A DNA stretch of 64,000 nucleotides from Aliishimia sp039978895 (GTDB lineage: Bacteria > Pseudomonadota > Alphaproteobacteria > Rhodobacterales > Rhodobacteraceae): contig JBDWAL010000059.1 of assembly GCA_039978895.1 (NCBI GenBank), positions 62,001 to 126,000 on the forward strand, read 5' to 3'. Numbering within the stretch: the first letter of the stretch is position 1; the number at the start of each line of letters is the position of its first letter. The position numbers and the translations under genes are program-made. Under the pieces are notes generated by a model. That model worked only from the letters and a program-made list of their open reading frames with translations, had not been told where the DNA came from and ran no database searches. Positions 44,179 to 53,265 of this stretch are shown piece by piece.

Positions 44179-45378
44179 CTAGCGAACACCAAGACCCATT
44201 TGCATCAGCGTTTTGCGAATTGGGGCCATTCCATAGATCGCTTTTAGACCCGCAGCACGGGCGTCCCGCAGCGGTTGTGCAGACACTTGTGAGGCACGGT
44301 TCAACAAGTCAATCCCTTGGACGCGCAAGGAAATGTCGCGGTGCCGTGCGCTGTGATAGGCGTCCAGCATTTGCGCATCCCCCAAAGCGTCAGGGCGGGC
44401 CTGAGCAAGATCCAACAAGCACGCGAGATCGCGCAAAGACATGTTCAAACCTTGTGCGCCGATTGGGGGCAAAACATGCGCCGCCTCTGCGATCAAAGCC
44501 AAACGTTCACCGCTTAGGCGCTGGGCTTGCTGTGAAATGATCGGCCAGATTGAACGGCGAGACGCAAGCTTCAACGGGCCAAATAAATGGCATGACCGCT
44601 GGCTCATCGCGTCTTCGAATGCTTGCACGTCCAATTCGGACAGTTCATTGGCACGCGGGCCGTTTTCCATCCAGACCACAGCAGAGGACGGGGCCCCCTT
44701 AAAATCAGGCAACGGCACCAAAGTGAACGGCCCACCGCTGCGATGAATTTCGGTGGATACGTTTTCGTGTGGGATCGGGTGGGTCACAGCAAATGCGAGC
44801 GCCTTTTGACCATACCGCTTTGTTTTGACCTGAATTTGTGCTGCGTTACGCATCGGGGAGTTGCGTCCATCAGCGGCAATCACCAACTTCGCGCGCGCAC
44901 GTGTGCCGTCGCTTAAGCCAACGCGTGCTTCATTGGTGCGGGTCAGCAAAGATGTTGTGGCCACACCGGGGCGAAAGTCGACAGTGGGTTGCGCAGCCAT
45001 TGCGGCCATCAGTTCGCGGCGTAGCAACCAGTTGGGAAAGTTCCAACCAAACGGTAACTCAGAGACATCAGCACTGCGAAAATCATGAGTGACGCGGGCC
45101 TCGGCAACCTCACCACCGGCATCAACAATGCGCATGATTTCAAGCGGGGAGGCATGCGGCTCCAACCGGTCCCAAACGCCTGCTGTCATCAGGATGTTTC
45201 GGGCGGGTTGCAACAATGCCGTCGAACGCAGATCAGAGCCTTGCTCGTCGCGTGCAATGATCGGCTGTGTTGGGTCGACGCAGATCACAGAGAAGCCCGC
45301 AGCGCCAAAACTGATCGCTGCCGCCATGCCAGCAATGCCGCCGCCAGAAATCAAGATATCGATATTGGTGTGTGTCAT
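44179..45378 (-). CDS. UbiH/UbiF/COQ6-type FAD-dependent hydroxylase
   Basis: The 399-residue flavoprotein has the FAD motif ILISGGGIAGMAAAISFGAAG, the DG motif AADGRNSPMR and the second FAD motif PPIGAQGLNMSLRDLACLL. These enzymes hydroxylate the ring during ubiquinone synthesis. Which ring position it acts on (UbiH, UbiF or a broad UbiL/UbiM type) cannot be decided from sequence alone. It stands 68 bases from the nucleotidase gene, transcribed in the same direction. Confidence 0.88.
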   Translation of the reverse strand: MTHTNIDILISGGGIAGMAAAISFGAAGFSVICVDPTQPIIARDEQGSDLRSTALLQPARNILMTAGVWDRLEPHASPLEIMRIVDAGGEVAEARVTHDFRSADVSELPFGWNFPNWLLRRELMAAMAAQPTVDFRPGVATTSLLTRTNEARVGLSDGTRARAKLVIAADGRNSPMRNAAQIQVKTKRYGQKALAFAVTHPIPHENVSTEIHRSGGPFTLVPLPDFKGAPSSAVVWMENGPRANELSELDVQAFEDAMSQRSCHLFGPLKLASRRSIWPIISQQAQRLSGERLALIAEAAHVLPPIGAQGLNMSLRDLACLLDLAQARPDALGDAQMLDAYHSARHRDISLRVQGIDLLNRASQVSAQPLRDARAAGLKAIYGMAPIRKTLMQMGLGVR

Positions 45379-45446
45379 GAGGAAAAGGTAGTCACCCGTG
45401 TGAAAAGGTCAAAAGCGGCATGCTGTCACGTGTCACGTGCTTGGGG

Positions 45447-46097
45447 TCAACTTGTGGAAATTGAACCAAGAAATTGCGTAAGGTCATCCGTGTGATGGTG
45501 AATGTGCTCGGCTGGGAGCGGGGTTTCAGCAACATGTACGGTGCGCATCCCTAACGCATGGGGCACTGCAAGATTGCGGGGGTCGTCTTCAAACATGGCG
45601 GCGCGTTTGGGGTCAAGGCTGTCTAACTCAAACACCTTGGCAAAGGCCCCGGCTTCCGGTTTGGGCAGGAAGTCGGCATGTTCAACACCATAGACGGCGT
45701 CAAACACCCCAGACAGGCCACGCGCATGCAACACGTTTTGGGCATAAGGCGCGCACCCATTGGTATAAACAATACGCCGCCCCGGTAACGCTTTGATATA
45801 TGCGGCGAGTGCTGGGTCGGGGGTGAGGGGGTGAAACGAAATATCATGCACATCTGTCAGATATGGGCCGGGATCGACATCATGTTCCCGCATCAGTCCT
45901 GCCAATGTGGTGCCGTAAGTCCGCCAGTAGTGTTTGCGCAGACGGTCGGCTTCGATCTTGTCCACACCCAAAGCGTTTTGGACATAGGCGATCATTTTGG
46001 TTTCGATCTGATCAAATAACCGCATTGAAGGCGGATAGAGCGTGTTGTCGAGGTCAAAGACCCATGTATCCACGTGGGAGAAATTTCTGTGTGTCAT
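45447..46097 (-). CDS. Pyrimidine 5'-nucleotidase-like HAD hydrolase
   Basis: The 216-residue protein is of the Sdt1/YjjG-like HAD group. Motif I is WVFDLDNTLYPP with the nucleophile Asp, motif II is IVYTNGCAPYA and motif IV is MFEDDPRNL. It would dephosphorylate pyrimidine nucleoside monophosphates or vitamin B6/FMN-like substrates. It is divergent from the GntR-type regulator and precedes the UbiH-type gene on the same strand. Confidence 0.87.
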   Translation of the reverse strand: MTHRNFSHVDTWVFDLDNTLYPPSMRLFDQIETKMIAYVQNALGVDKIEADRLRKHYWRTYGTTLAGLMREHDVDPGPYLTDVHDISFHPLTPDPALAAYIKALPGRRIVYTNGCAPYAQNVLHARGLSGVFDAVYGVEHADFLPKPEAGAFAKVFELDSLDPKRAAMFEDDPRNLAVPHALGMRTVHVAETPLPAEHIHHHTDDLTQFLGSISTS

Positions 46098-46186
46098 GAC
46101 ATTGGCTTAGCACAGACGCGAGGGCTGACAAGCGGGTTTGGCCTCGTTAGGGTCACGCAGCGGTGATGACAAAAGGAAATTCGCTC

Positions 46187-46837
46187 GTGACAATAATGAA
46201 GCAGGCCCCCACAGATGCCTATTCGATGATATTGGCAGCGATTGATGAGGGTCTGTATCGTCCCGGAGATCGTCTGGTGGAAAGCGAGCTCGCGGAACGT
46301 TTCGGCGTATCACGCACGCCAATTCGCGAGGCTTTACAACGGCTTGAGACGCAATCTTTGTTGTCCCGAGATGGGCGATCATTGATCGTAGCATCATTGG
46401 ATCACAACCAAATGGCGGAGCTTTACATCGTGCGGCGCGAGTTGGAAGGCTTGGCCGCGTCCCTCGCTGCGCGCCATGCCACGCCAGAAGAAATTAACTT
46501 GCTGCGCGAAATGGTGACTGCTGATAACGCGCTGCTCAACGACCCTGCGGCGTTATCGCGCGCCAATCGTCGGTTCCATAAGCAGATTCACTTGGCTTCT
46601 CATAACCGGTACTTGGTGCAACAACTTGACCTTGTTCACCGCACAATGGCGTTAATGGCGACAACGTCTTTGGCGGCTTTGGGACGCAGCAAAATTGCGC
46701 AAGAAGAGCACGATAAAATTGTCTCGGCAATCGAAGCACGGGACGAAACGGCGGCAGGGGAAGCGCTGCGCGAGCATATTTCAGTCGCCTTCATGACGCG
46801 TTTACAGCAAGATGCGGAAGCCCGCAGAGAAGACTAA
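46187..46837 (+). CDS. GntR family (FCD subfamily) transcriptional regulator
   Basis: The 216-residue protein has an N-terminal winged HTH (DRLVESELAERFGVSRTPIREALQRL) and a C-terminal all-helical FCD domain with a metal/acid-binding pattern (FHKQIHLASHNRYL, EHDKIVSAIEARD). FCD regulators commonly respond to organic acids. GTG at 46187 is preferred because AAGGA lies 9 bases upstream; ATG 46166 and ATG 46196 are alternatives. It stands alone, so its target is unclear. Confidence 0.85.
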   Translation: MTIMKQAPTDAYSMILAAIDEGLYRPGDRLVESELAERFGVSRTPIREALQRLETQSLLSRDGRSLIVASLDHNQMAELYIVRRELEGLAASLAARHATPEEINLLREMVTADNALLNDPAALSRANRRFHKQIHLASHNRYLVQQLDLVHRTMALMATTSLAALGRSKIAQEEHDKIVSAIEARDETAAGEALREHISVAFMTRLQQDAEARRED

Positions 46838-46855
46838 GTCTCACGAGCTTAGCCT

Positions 46856-48760
46856 TTATTCATCATGTGCCAAACCAGACGGTTTACGACTGACGCCATG
46901 CTGGGTTTTGTCCCAATAGAACGGGCGCACAATCAACTCGTAAAGGGCCTTGTACATCGCAAGCGTGCCAAGCGGAAAATAAAGGATCATACTTGGGGTC
47001 CAGCGCATCAAATGGCGATGTTGAGGCGCGCGTACAGCCGTCATATGCAAGCATAACGTCGCGAATTCTGCGAGGATAAAGCACCCTAGCAAAACGGGCA
47101 GGATGCCCCAACTGCTGGTGGGATGAATACCTGTGAACATCAAAAACCAGAACGACCAGAAAACAGGGGCAAGAAGGAATTGCGACAAGGCCGTCACGAA
47201 GAAAACTTGAAGAGCTGCAAAACGATAGAAGCCGAGGTCGCGGTAAAGCTGAATAGGATCACGCATATGTACCAACCATGTGATCGCAAAGCCTTTTAAC
47301 CACCGCGACCGTTGCTTGACCCATGGCCAAGCGCGGCAATTGGCTTCCTCATAGGTGGTCGTGTCGATCAGCTCGGTGCGGTAACCTTTTCGCGCAAGAC
47401 GCAGGCCAAGATCAGCGTCTTCAGTGACGTTATGCGCATCCCATCCGCCCAGTTCTTCAAGAATATCTCGACGGAAAAACAAGGTGGTGCCGCCCAAGGG
47501 GATCACACAGCCAAGTCGCGCCAAGCCGGGCATGATCAAACGCCACCATGTCGCATATTCGATGGTAAAACAGCGCGCCAACCAATTGTGTTTTGGGTTG
47601 TAGTAATCCAATCGCCCTTGCAGGCAGGCAACGTTTTCTGGAGCGGCGTGAAAACGGGTGACGACCTCTTCGAGTTGATCTTGGGCGGGCGCGTCTTCCG
47701 CATCCCAAATGCCGATCAAGCTGCCATGGCAAAAGTCCAAAGCGTAGTTCAAGGCGCGGGGTTTGGTGAGCAAGCCATCCCCGCTTGGAACTTCGATCAC
47801 GCGCATCCATGTGGGCAAGACCGTCTGAGCCAGCATCGCGCGGGTGACATGATCTTCTTCTTCGAGCACCAACACGATGTCGAGTTGGGATTTGGGGTAG
47901 GTCAAAAGAGACAAGCGGCGGATCAGGTCTTTGGCGATTTCTTTTTCGCGCAGCAAGGGCACCATCACCGAGACTTTTGGCATGCGCATCACCGCTGGCA
48001 ATGGCACAGAGCGGATCTGTGCCGCGCCACTTTGCCCCAAGACTTCGGCAATTGCTGCGCTGATTTTGAGCGCCATCGCGAAGGTAAGTGTAAGGCAAGA
48101 CAGACCCACCAACAGCATCGTAAGCAATTGAGGGGCAAGAACCGCGAGTAAAACAAGGGCCGCTGACACACAGCCCGCCAAACGTAGTCGTTCGTTGGAA
48201 AAACGCGTCCAAGTGCGGCAGGATAAGTCTTCGTCAACGCGCAACTCAGCGCGGCGCGCGAGAGCACTGCCATATGCAAGGCAAATGTAGGGGTGAATTT
48301 GGTCCATATCTGCCAAAACAGGCAATAGTGTCAGGCCGTATTTGGGGGCCGCGGCAATCAAGTCGTCAAAGCGATCTGGGCGTGAGGTGGCCACCATGAG
48401 CATATCGTCAAGCTGTAGCCAAGGCATTACCCCATGATTTACACAAAGGGTTCCGGGCAACAAATGGGCGACGCGGGAATCCGGGGGATCAGTATCCAAG
48501 TCGACGCGATTTAGGCCGTGTTGATCTGCCAAGGCTTCTTGAAGCTGTGCGTGTGTGATAAACCCTTCCGAGATCAGAATATCGCCCAAAGGCGCGTCAA
48601 TGCGGCGCTGTTGCGCCAATGCGTGCGTGAGGTCTGCATCACTGATTGCCCCCATCTCGACCAGAATATAGCCAAGTTTGCGCATGTCGCGCAGAGACGG
48701 CGCACCCACCCGTTGGGGCGGACTATCATGTGCCACAAGTCTGAGGCGCTGATTGCTCAC
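46856..48760 (-). CDS. Family 2 glycosyltransferase with N-terminal T2SS-E (MshEN-like) domain
   Basis: The 634-residue inner-membrane protein is a fusion. Residues about 25-150 resemble the N-terminal domain of GspE/PilB ATPases (LGYILVEMGAISDADLTHAL, LGDILISEGFITHAQLQEAL), which in some proteins binds c-di-GMP. Two membrane segments follow (about 195-235), then a processive GT2 domain with DAEDAPAQD, TEDADLGLRLARKGY and QRSRWLKG (QxxRW), then further membrane segments. This is like cellulose-synthase-type enzymes that make and export a polysaccharide. The start is GTG 48760 with GGAGCC upstream. Confidence 0.85.
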   Translation of the reverse strand: MSNQRLRLVAHDSPPQRVGAPSLRDMRKLGYILVEMGAISDADLTHALAQQRRIDAPLGDILISEGFITHAQLQEALADQHGLNRVDLDTDPPDSRVAHLLPGTLCVNHGVMPWLQLDDMLMVATSRPDRFDDLIAAAPKYGLTLLPVLADMDQIHPYICLAYGSALARRAELRVDEDLSCRTWTRFSNERLRLAGCVSAALVLLAVLAPQLLTMLLVGLSCLTLTFAMALKISAAIAEVLGQSGAAQIRSVPLPAVMRMPKVSVMVPLLREKEIAKDLIRRLSLLTYPKSQLDIVLVLEEEDHVTRAMLAQTVLPTWMRVIEVPSGDGLLTKPRALNYALDFCHGSLIGIWDAEDAPAQDQLEEVVTRFHAAPENVACLQGRLDYYNPKHNWLARCFTIEYATWWRLIMPGLARLGCVIPLGGTTLFFRRDILEELGGWDAHNVTEDADLGLRLARKGYRTELIDTTTYEEANCRAWPWVKQRSRWLKGFAITWLVHMRDPIQLYRDLGFYRFAALQVFFVTALSQFLLAPVFWSFWFLMFTGIHPTSSWGILPVLLGCFILAEFATLCLHMTAVRAPQHRHLMRWTPSMILYFPLGTLAMYKALYELIVRPFYWDKTQHGVSRKPSGLAHDE

Positions 48761-48807
48761 AGCTGGCTCCGCGGGCGTTATGCCCGAGGCGACCTTGCGG
48801 CAAACAA

Positions 48808-48832
48808 GGTTAAGCGCGCGTTAAGCTTAACC
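48808..48832 (-). terminator. Hairpin after carA
   Basis: GGTTAAGC (48808-48815) and GCTTAACC (48825-48832) form a perfect 8-bp stem with a 9-base loop, lying just after the carA stop and before the glycosyltransferase start on the reverse strand. It is followed by TTGTTTG, a weak U-tract, so it is a probable carA terminator. Confidence 0.5.
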
Positions 48833-48846
48833 GAAGTTAAACCATA

Positions 48847-49998
48847 TCAAGCGGAAACGCGGGCATCCATTGCAGATGCGAAACGCTCAAACAGATAGAA
48901 ACTGTCTTGCGGACCCGGGCTGGCTTCCGGGTGGTACTGCACTGAAAAGACAGGTTTATCCGCCATGCGTAAGCCGCAGTTTGAACCATCAAACAAGGAT
49001 GTGTGTGTTTCGATCACACCAGTTGGTAAAGTTTGCGCGTCCACAGCAAAGCCGTGGTTCATCGAGGTGATTTCAACTTTACCGGTTTCAAGATCCTTCA
49101 CCGGGTGGTTCGCGCCATGGTGGCCGTGGTTCATTTTGATCGTATTTGCGCCAAGTGCGAGGGCAAGCATCTGATGGCCCAGACAAATGCCGAAAACAGG
49201 GATGTCCTTGGCCAGAATGCCTTGGATCATCGGAACCGCATAAACACCGGTCGCCGCAGGATCGCCGGGGCCATTGGATAAGAACACGCCGTCGGGCTTA
49301 TGGGCCAACACGTCCTCTGTGGTTGCAGTCGCGGGAAGCACAGTCACATCGCAACCGACACTTGCCAAACAGCGCAAAATATTGCGCTTTGCACCAAAAT
49401 CGATGGCGACAACTTTGAACTTTGCATCGGCTTGTTTGGCGTAACCATCAGGCCATGCCCAGCGACCCTCATCCCAGCGGTAAGATTGTGCGCAGGTGAC
49501 GTCTTTGGCGAGATCCATACCTTCTAGCCCGGCAAACGCACGCGCGGATGCAATCAGCGCTTCGATGTCGAAATTGCCCTCAGGATCATGGGCTAAAGCA
49601 ACATGAGGTGCCCCAGCTTGGCGGATCGCACGGGTCAGGCGACGCGTATCAATGCCGCCAATCGCGATGCGCCCGCGTGACTTGAGCCACCCATCAAGTG
49701 GTTCCATTGCACGCCAGCTTGACGGCTGTGTTGGCATCCATTTCACAACCATGCCAGCTGCGACCGGATCACCGGATTCATCATCCTCAGCGGTCACGCC
49801 GGTGTTGCCAATATGGGGAAAGGTAAAGGTCACGATTTGGCCCGCATAAGACGGGTCTGTCATGATCTCTTGATAGCCAGTCATAGAGGTGTTGAAGCAC
49901 AGTTCAGCTTCTGTTTGGCCTATGGCGCCAAAGCCGATGCCATGGAAAACCGTCCCATCCGACAGAGCAAGGCAGGCGGTAGGGTGGGATGCGGGCAT
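48847..49998 (-). CDS. carA: Carbamoyl-phosphate synthase small (glutaminase) subunit
   Basis: The 383-residue protein supplies ammonia from glutamine to CarB for arginine and pyrimidine synthesis. The class I glutamine amidotransferase triad is visible: Cys in VFGICLGHQMLALALG and His/Glu in QYHPEASPGP. The N-terminal CarA domain has FNTSMTGYQEIMTDPSYAGQ. carB is not in this window. It is divergent from the yqeY-like gene, as often seen in Rhodobacteraceae. Confidence 0.97.
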   Translation of the reverse strand: MPASHPTACLALSDGTVFHGIGFGAIGQTEAELCFNTSMTGYQEIMTDPSYAGQIVTFTFPHIGNTGVTAEDDESGDPVAAGMVVKWMPTQPSSWRAMEPLDGWLKSRGRIAIGGIDTRRLTRAIRQAGAPHVALAHDPEGNFDIEALIASARAFAGLEGMDLAKDVTCAQSYRWDEGRWAWPDGYAKQADAKFKVVAIDFGAKRNILRCLASVGCDVTVLPATATTEDVLAHKPDGVFLSNGPGDPAATGVYAVPMIQGILAKDIPVFGICLGHQMLALALGANTIKMNHGHHGANHPVKDLETGKVEITSMNHGFAVDAQTLPTGVIETHTSLFDGSNCGLRMADKPVFSVQYHPEASPGPQDSFYLFERFASAMDARVSA

Positions 49999-50218
49999 GA
50001 TGGCAGGCTTTCCGAATTATGGGCAAATTTGCGGGAACCTAATGCGCAGCGCGCGTCGGGTCAAGCAGAGTCCGAGGCTTTGGCCGAAAATAGATTTTTG
50101 TTTTATTTCAGTTGGTTGTCTGTAATTTCCGGAGTTGCCGGAATGCGCATTAATCATTATGGTGTCGCGTTACGAGGCCGGGACACTCACCCCGGCGCAA
50201 TCGGGGACATCGAATTCT

Positions 50219-50686
50219 ATGGGTGATTTGCGAGGGCGCGTTAACACAGCGCTTAAACAAGCAATGAAAGATAAGGATGCAGCACGGCTAAGTACGTTGC
50301 GTCTTATTACAGCAACCATCAAAGACCGGGACATCGCGGCACGCGGTGAAGGCAATGAGGACGGCGTTGGCGAAAGCGATGTCCTTGCAATCCTTGGGAA
50401 AATGACCAAGCAGCGCGGCGAAAGCGCACGAGCCTATGAGGAAGCCAACCGGCTTGATCTAGCTGAACGTGAACGCGAGGAAATCGTCATCATTGAGGAA
50501 TTCTTGCCCCGTCAATTGGGCGATAAAGAAGTCGATGATGCTGTGGCCAAAGCAATCGAAGAGACCGGTGCGCAAAGTATCCGGGACATGGGCAAGGTCA
50601 TGGGCGCACTCAAGGGCGCGTATACCGGTCAGATGGATTTCGGAGCTGTCGGCCCTGTTGTCAAAGCGCGCCTCTGCAGCGGTTGA
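50219..50686 (+). CDS. GatB/YqeY domain-containing protein
   Basis: The 155-residue protein is a stand-alone YqeY domain, related to the tRNA-binding C-terminal domain of amidotransferase subunit GatB. Typical stretches are LKQAMKDKDAARLSTLRLI, AYEEANRLDLAEREREE and the final GALKGAYTGQMDFGAVGPVVKARL. ATG 50219 is chosen; the longer frame from 50135 lacks family sequence. Cellular role is unknown, possibly tRNA-related. Confidence 0.9.
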   Translation: MGDLRGRVNTALKQAMKDKDAARLSTLRLITATIKDRDIAARGEGNEDGVGESDVLAILGKMTKQRGESARAYEEANRLDLAEREREEIVIIEEFLPRQLGDKEVDDAVAKAIEETGAQSIRDMGKVMGALKGAYTGQMDFGAVGPVVKARLCSG

Positions 50687-50774
50687 TCTAAAAACATCCT
50701 TTGGTGCTGCGCGTCGGACCAAAAGGGCTTGGCGGCGAAGGATTGCGAGTGTTGTGCTCTCAGGTGCGCGTCGC

Positions 50775-50819
50775 GTCCGGGTGGATGCCCAAGGCCGGGA
50801 AGCCTTGGGGTGCCCGGAC
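50775..50819. repeat. Strong two-tier hairpin in the yqeY-ABC transporter intergenic region
   Basis: An outer stem GTCCGGG (50775-50781) with CCCGGAC (50813-50819) encloses an inner stem CCCAAGGC (50788-50795) with GCCTTGGG (50802-50809) and a 6-base loop. All 15 pairs are perfect. The region 50687-50885 has no credible gene. No T-run follows on either strand, so it is not a simple terminator; a small structured RNA or a dispersed repeat is possible. It overlaps the palindrome GGACAGACTGTCC at 50816-50828. Confidence 0.55.
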
Positions 50820-50885
50820 AGACTGTCCTATTGACCCCACAAAATTTGCACTTCAAGTAAGTCCGACTGATTTTACAGGTGCGAC

Positions 50886-52673
50886 ATGGCCAAGATAGCG
50901 TCCAGCGAAGAGCGGGAAAAATCCAAGAAAATAAGTGCCCTGAAGGCGTTATGGCCGTTCATGGCCGCCTATCGTGGGCTGATCTGCGCCGCCATAGGCG
51001 CATTGATTTTGACGGCCGGCGTGTCTTTAACGTTGCCGCTGGCTGTGCGCCGGGTGGTCGACAATTTCGAAGTTGAAGATGGCGCTATTCTGGATTTGTA
51101 CTTTGGCGCGGCTCTTGGCATCGCAGCATTGCTCGCGGTTGGGACGGGGCTGCGCTATCTGTTGGTCACACGGCTCGGCGAGCGGGTCGTCGCAGATATT
51201 CGCAAGGCTGTGTTTGATCGTGTGATCGGATTGTCACCTGCGTTTTATGAACAAGTGATGACGGGCGAAGTCCTGAGCCGAATCACAACTGATACGACGC
51301 TGATCCAATCTGTGATCGGCTCGTCCGTATCGATCGCTTTGCGCAACTTGCTGATTTTCATTGGGGGGCTCGCTTTGATGCTCCTGACGTCATTGAAGCT
51401 GACGTCGATGGTTTTGTTGATTGTTCCGGGTGTCATCATCCCTATCCTCGTCTTGGGGCGCAAATTACGGGTGATCAGCCGAGAGAACCAAGATTGGATC
51501 GCCGAATCTTCGGGCAACGCCTCCGAGGCCTTGTTGTCGGTGCAAACAGTGCAAGCCTTTACGCATGAAGCCGCCAGTCGTGATCAATTCGGCGACGTGA
51601 CCGAAAAGAGCTTTGTGTCCGCCAAACGACGGATTAACACGCGCGCATTGATGACGGTGATTGTGATCTTTTTGGTCTTCACGGGCATTGTTGGGGTGTT
51701 GTGGATCGGTGCGCGGGACGTGCGGTCCGGGGATATGACCACCGGGGTTTTGATCCAATTTGTGATCTATTCGGTTATGGTGGCGGGCGCTGTCGCCGCG
51801 CTGTCTGAAATCTGGAGCGAGTTGCAACGCGCAGCGGGCGCGACAGAGCGTTTGGTTGAGCTGCTGACGACTGTTGATCAAGTTCAAGACCCTGCACAGC
51901 CCGCAGTTTTGGCACGTCCTGTCAAAGGGGCAATCATGTTTGAAGACGTGAAATTTGCCTATCCCGCACGGCCCGAGACGCAAGCGCTTGATGGGGTGAG
52001 TTTGGACATTCAACCGGGCGAAACCGTCGCGTTTGTTGGTCCCTCCGGCGCAGGTAAAACGACGATCATCCAATTGATCCAGCGGTTTTATGATCCCCAA
52101 TCTGGCGCGATCCGTTTGGATGGTCTCGACATAGCGAATCTGTCGCGGGAGGATTTCCGCCGTGAAATCGCGCTGGTTCCGCAAGACCCTGTGATCTTTG
52201 CGACCTCAGCGCGCGAAAACATTCGCTTTGGTCGACTTGGTGCGACAGATGCAGAGGTCGAAGCCGCTGCCAAGGCCGCCGCCGCGCATGAGTTCATTAG
52301 CAAACTGCCAGAGGGCTATGACAGCAGTGTGGGCGAACGCGGTGTGATGTTATCGGGTGGTCAAAAACAACGCATTGCCATTGCACGGGCCATTTTGCGC
52401 GACGCGCCGATCTTGCTTTTGGACGAGGCGACATCAGCTTTGGACGCGGAATCCGAACGCGCTGTTCAAGACGCTGTGGATCATTTGTCGCAAGATCGCA
52501 CAACTTTGATCGTGGCGCATCGCTTGGCAACCGTGAAAAAAGCCGACCGTATCGTCGTGTTGGATCAGGGCCGAATTGTTGCGACAGGGGCGCATGACAC
52601 ACTTGTGTCTGAAGACGGGCTTTATGCGCGTTTGGCACGGCTTCAATTCACGGATGGAATGGCGGCGGAATAA
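50886..52673 (+). CDS. ABC exporter, fused permease/ATPase (MsbA-like)
   Basis: The 595-residue half-transporter has a six-segment membrane domain (about residues 20-310) and a C-terminal ATPase: Walker A GPSGAGKTT, Q-loop LVPQDPVIFATSARENI, signature LSGGQKQRIAIARA, Walker B ILLLDEATSALD and switch His in IVAHRLATVKKADRI. As a homodimer it would export lipids, lipid A precursors or drugs. Type I secretion exporters usually carry an N-terminal peptidase-like domain, absent here, so a link with the RTX proteins is not supported. Confidence 0.93.
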   Translation: MAKIASSEEREKSKKISALKALWPFMAAYRGLICAAIGALILTAGVSLTLPLAVRRVVDNFEVEDGAILDLYFGAALGIAALLAVGTGLRYLLVTRLGERVVADIRKAVFDRVIGLSPAFYEQVMTGEVLSRITTDTTLIQSVIGSSVSIALRNLLIFIGGLALMLLTSLKLTSMVLLIVPGVIIPILVLGRKLRVISRENQDWIAESSGNASEALLSVQTVQAFTHEAASRDQFGDVTEKSFVSAKRRINTRALMTVIVIFLVFTGIVGVLWIGARDVRSGDMTTGVLIQFVIYSVMVAGAVAALSEIWSELQRAAGATERLVELLTTVDQVQDPAQPAVLARPVKGAIMFEDVKFAYPARPETQALDGVSLDIQPGETVAFVGPSGAGKTTIIQLIQRFYDPQSGAIRLDGLDIANLSREDFRREIALVPQDPVIFATSARENIRFGRLGATDAEVEAAAKAAAAHEFISKLPEGYDSSVGERGVMLSGGQKQRIAIARAILRDAPILLLDEATSALDAESERAVQDAVDHLSQDRTTLIVAHRLATVKKADRIVVLDQGRIVATGAHDTLVSEDGLYARLARLQFTDGMAAE

Positions 52674-52765
52674 ACGCAAGCCTTGGCCTTGCAGTCTTTA
52701 GTGCGATTTTTTTCCCTATATTGCCCTTATGAACCTGCAGGCTCGGTGTATCCTGAGGGGCATCC

Positions 52766-53190
52766 ATAGGTCTGTTGGGCTTTGTAAAAGACAGCGGCAA
52801 GAGTTTGTTTGGCGGCGATTATGTGCCCGAACCAGATGTGCTGAAAAAAGAAATCGAAGATTTGGGGGGGGATGCCACGGGCGTTGAAATCTCTGTTGAA
52901 GGGGACACAGTCAAATTGTAAGGCGCGGGCACCAATGATGAGCTGAAAGAAAAGCTGATCCTTGCTGTGGGCAACGTCTCAGGGGTTGGCGCTGTTGAGG
53001 ACGCAACCGCAGGCGGCGTCACTGAGCCAGAGTTCCACACCGTCGAAAAGGGCGATACGCTTTGGGCGATTGCCACCAAAACGATGGCAACGGTACCAAA
53101 ATCGACGCAATTTTTGCGGTCAACCTTCCCATGCTAAGCCATCCCGATAAAATCTACCCCGGACAAATGCAGCGCTTTCCGCAGGCTTAA
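52766..53190 (+). pseudogene. LysM/BON domain protein, pseudogene with three lesions
   Basis: The frame resembles the small BON-LysM proteins (YgaU/LysM type) that bind peptidoglycan. It reads GLLGFVKDSGKSLFGGDYVPEP, a BON part, then FHTVEKGDTLWAIATKT and finally a LysM end (LSHPDKIYPGQMQRFPQA). Three defects occur: the start position has ATA at 52766-52768 after a GAGGGG site, an in-frame TAA at 52919-52921, and a missing base near 53083 (ACGATGGCAAC, where family sequence expects a TATGGC, YG, there). Restoring one T re-joins the LysM domain. A decayed gene is the simplest reading. Confidence 0.8.
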
Positions 53191-53265
53191 GGCGTAAGTT
53201 TCGATTGTCAAATCAGCCTCTTGCTGTGATCTTAAGGGGGCATTTGCAGTGAGCCACCTACATTC

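Noticed and set aside
50687..50885. SRP (4.5S) RNA gene
   Set aside because: The region is structured but lacks the conserved apical GGAAGG(A)AGCA loop of bacterial SRP RNA.
50886..52673. Type I secretion ABC exporter for the RTX proteins
   Set aside because: No N-terminal peptidase-like domain, and no membrane fusion protein gene adjacent; the family resembles MsbA-type exporters.
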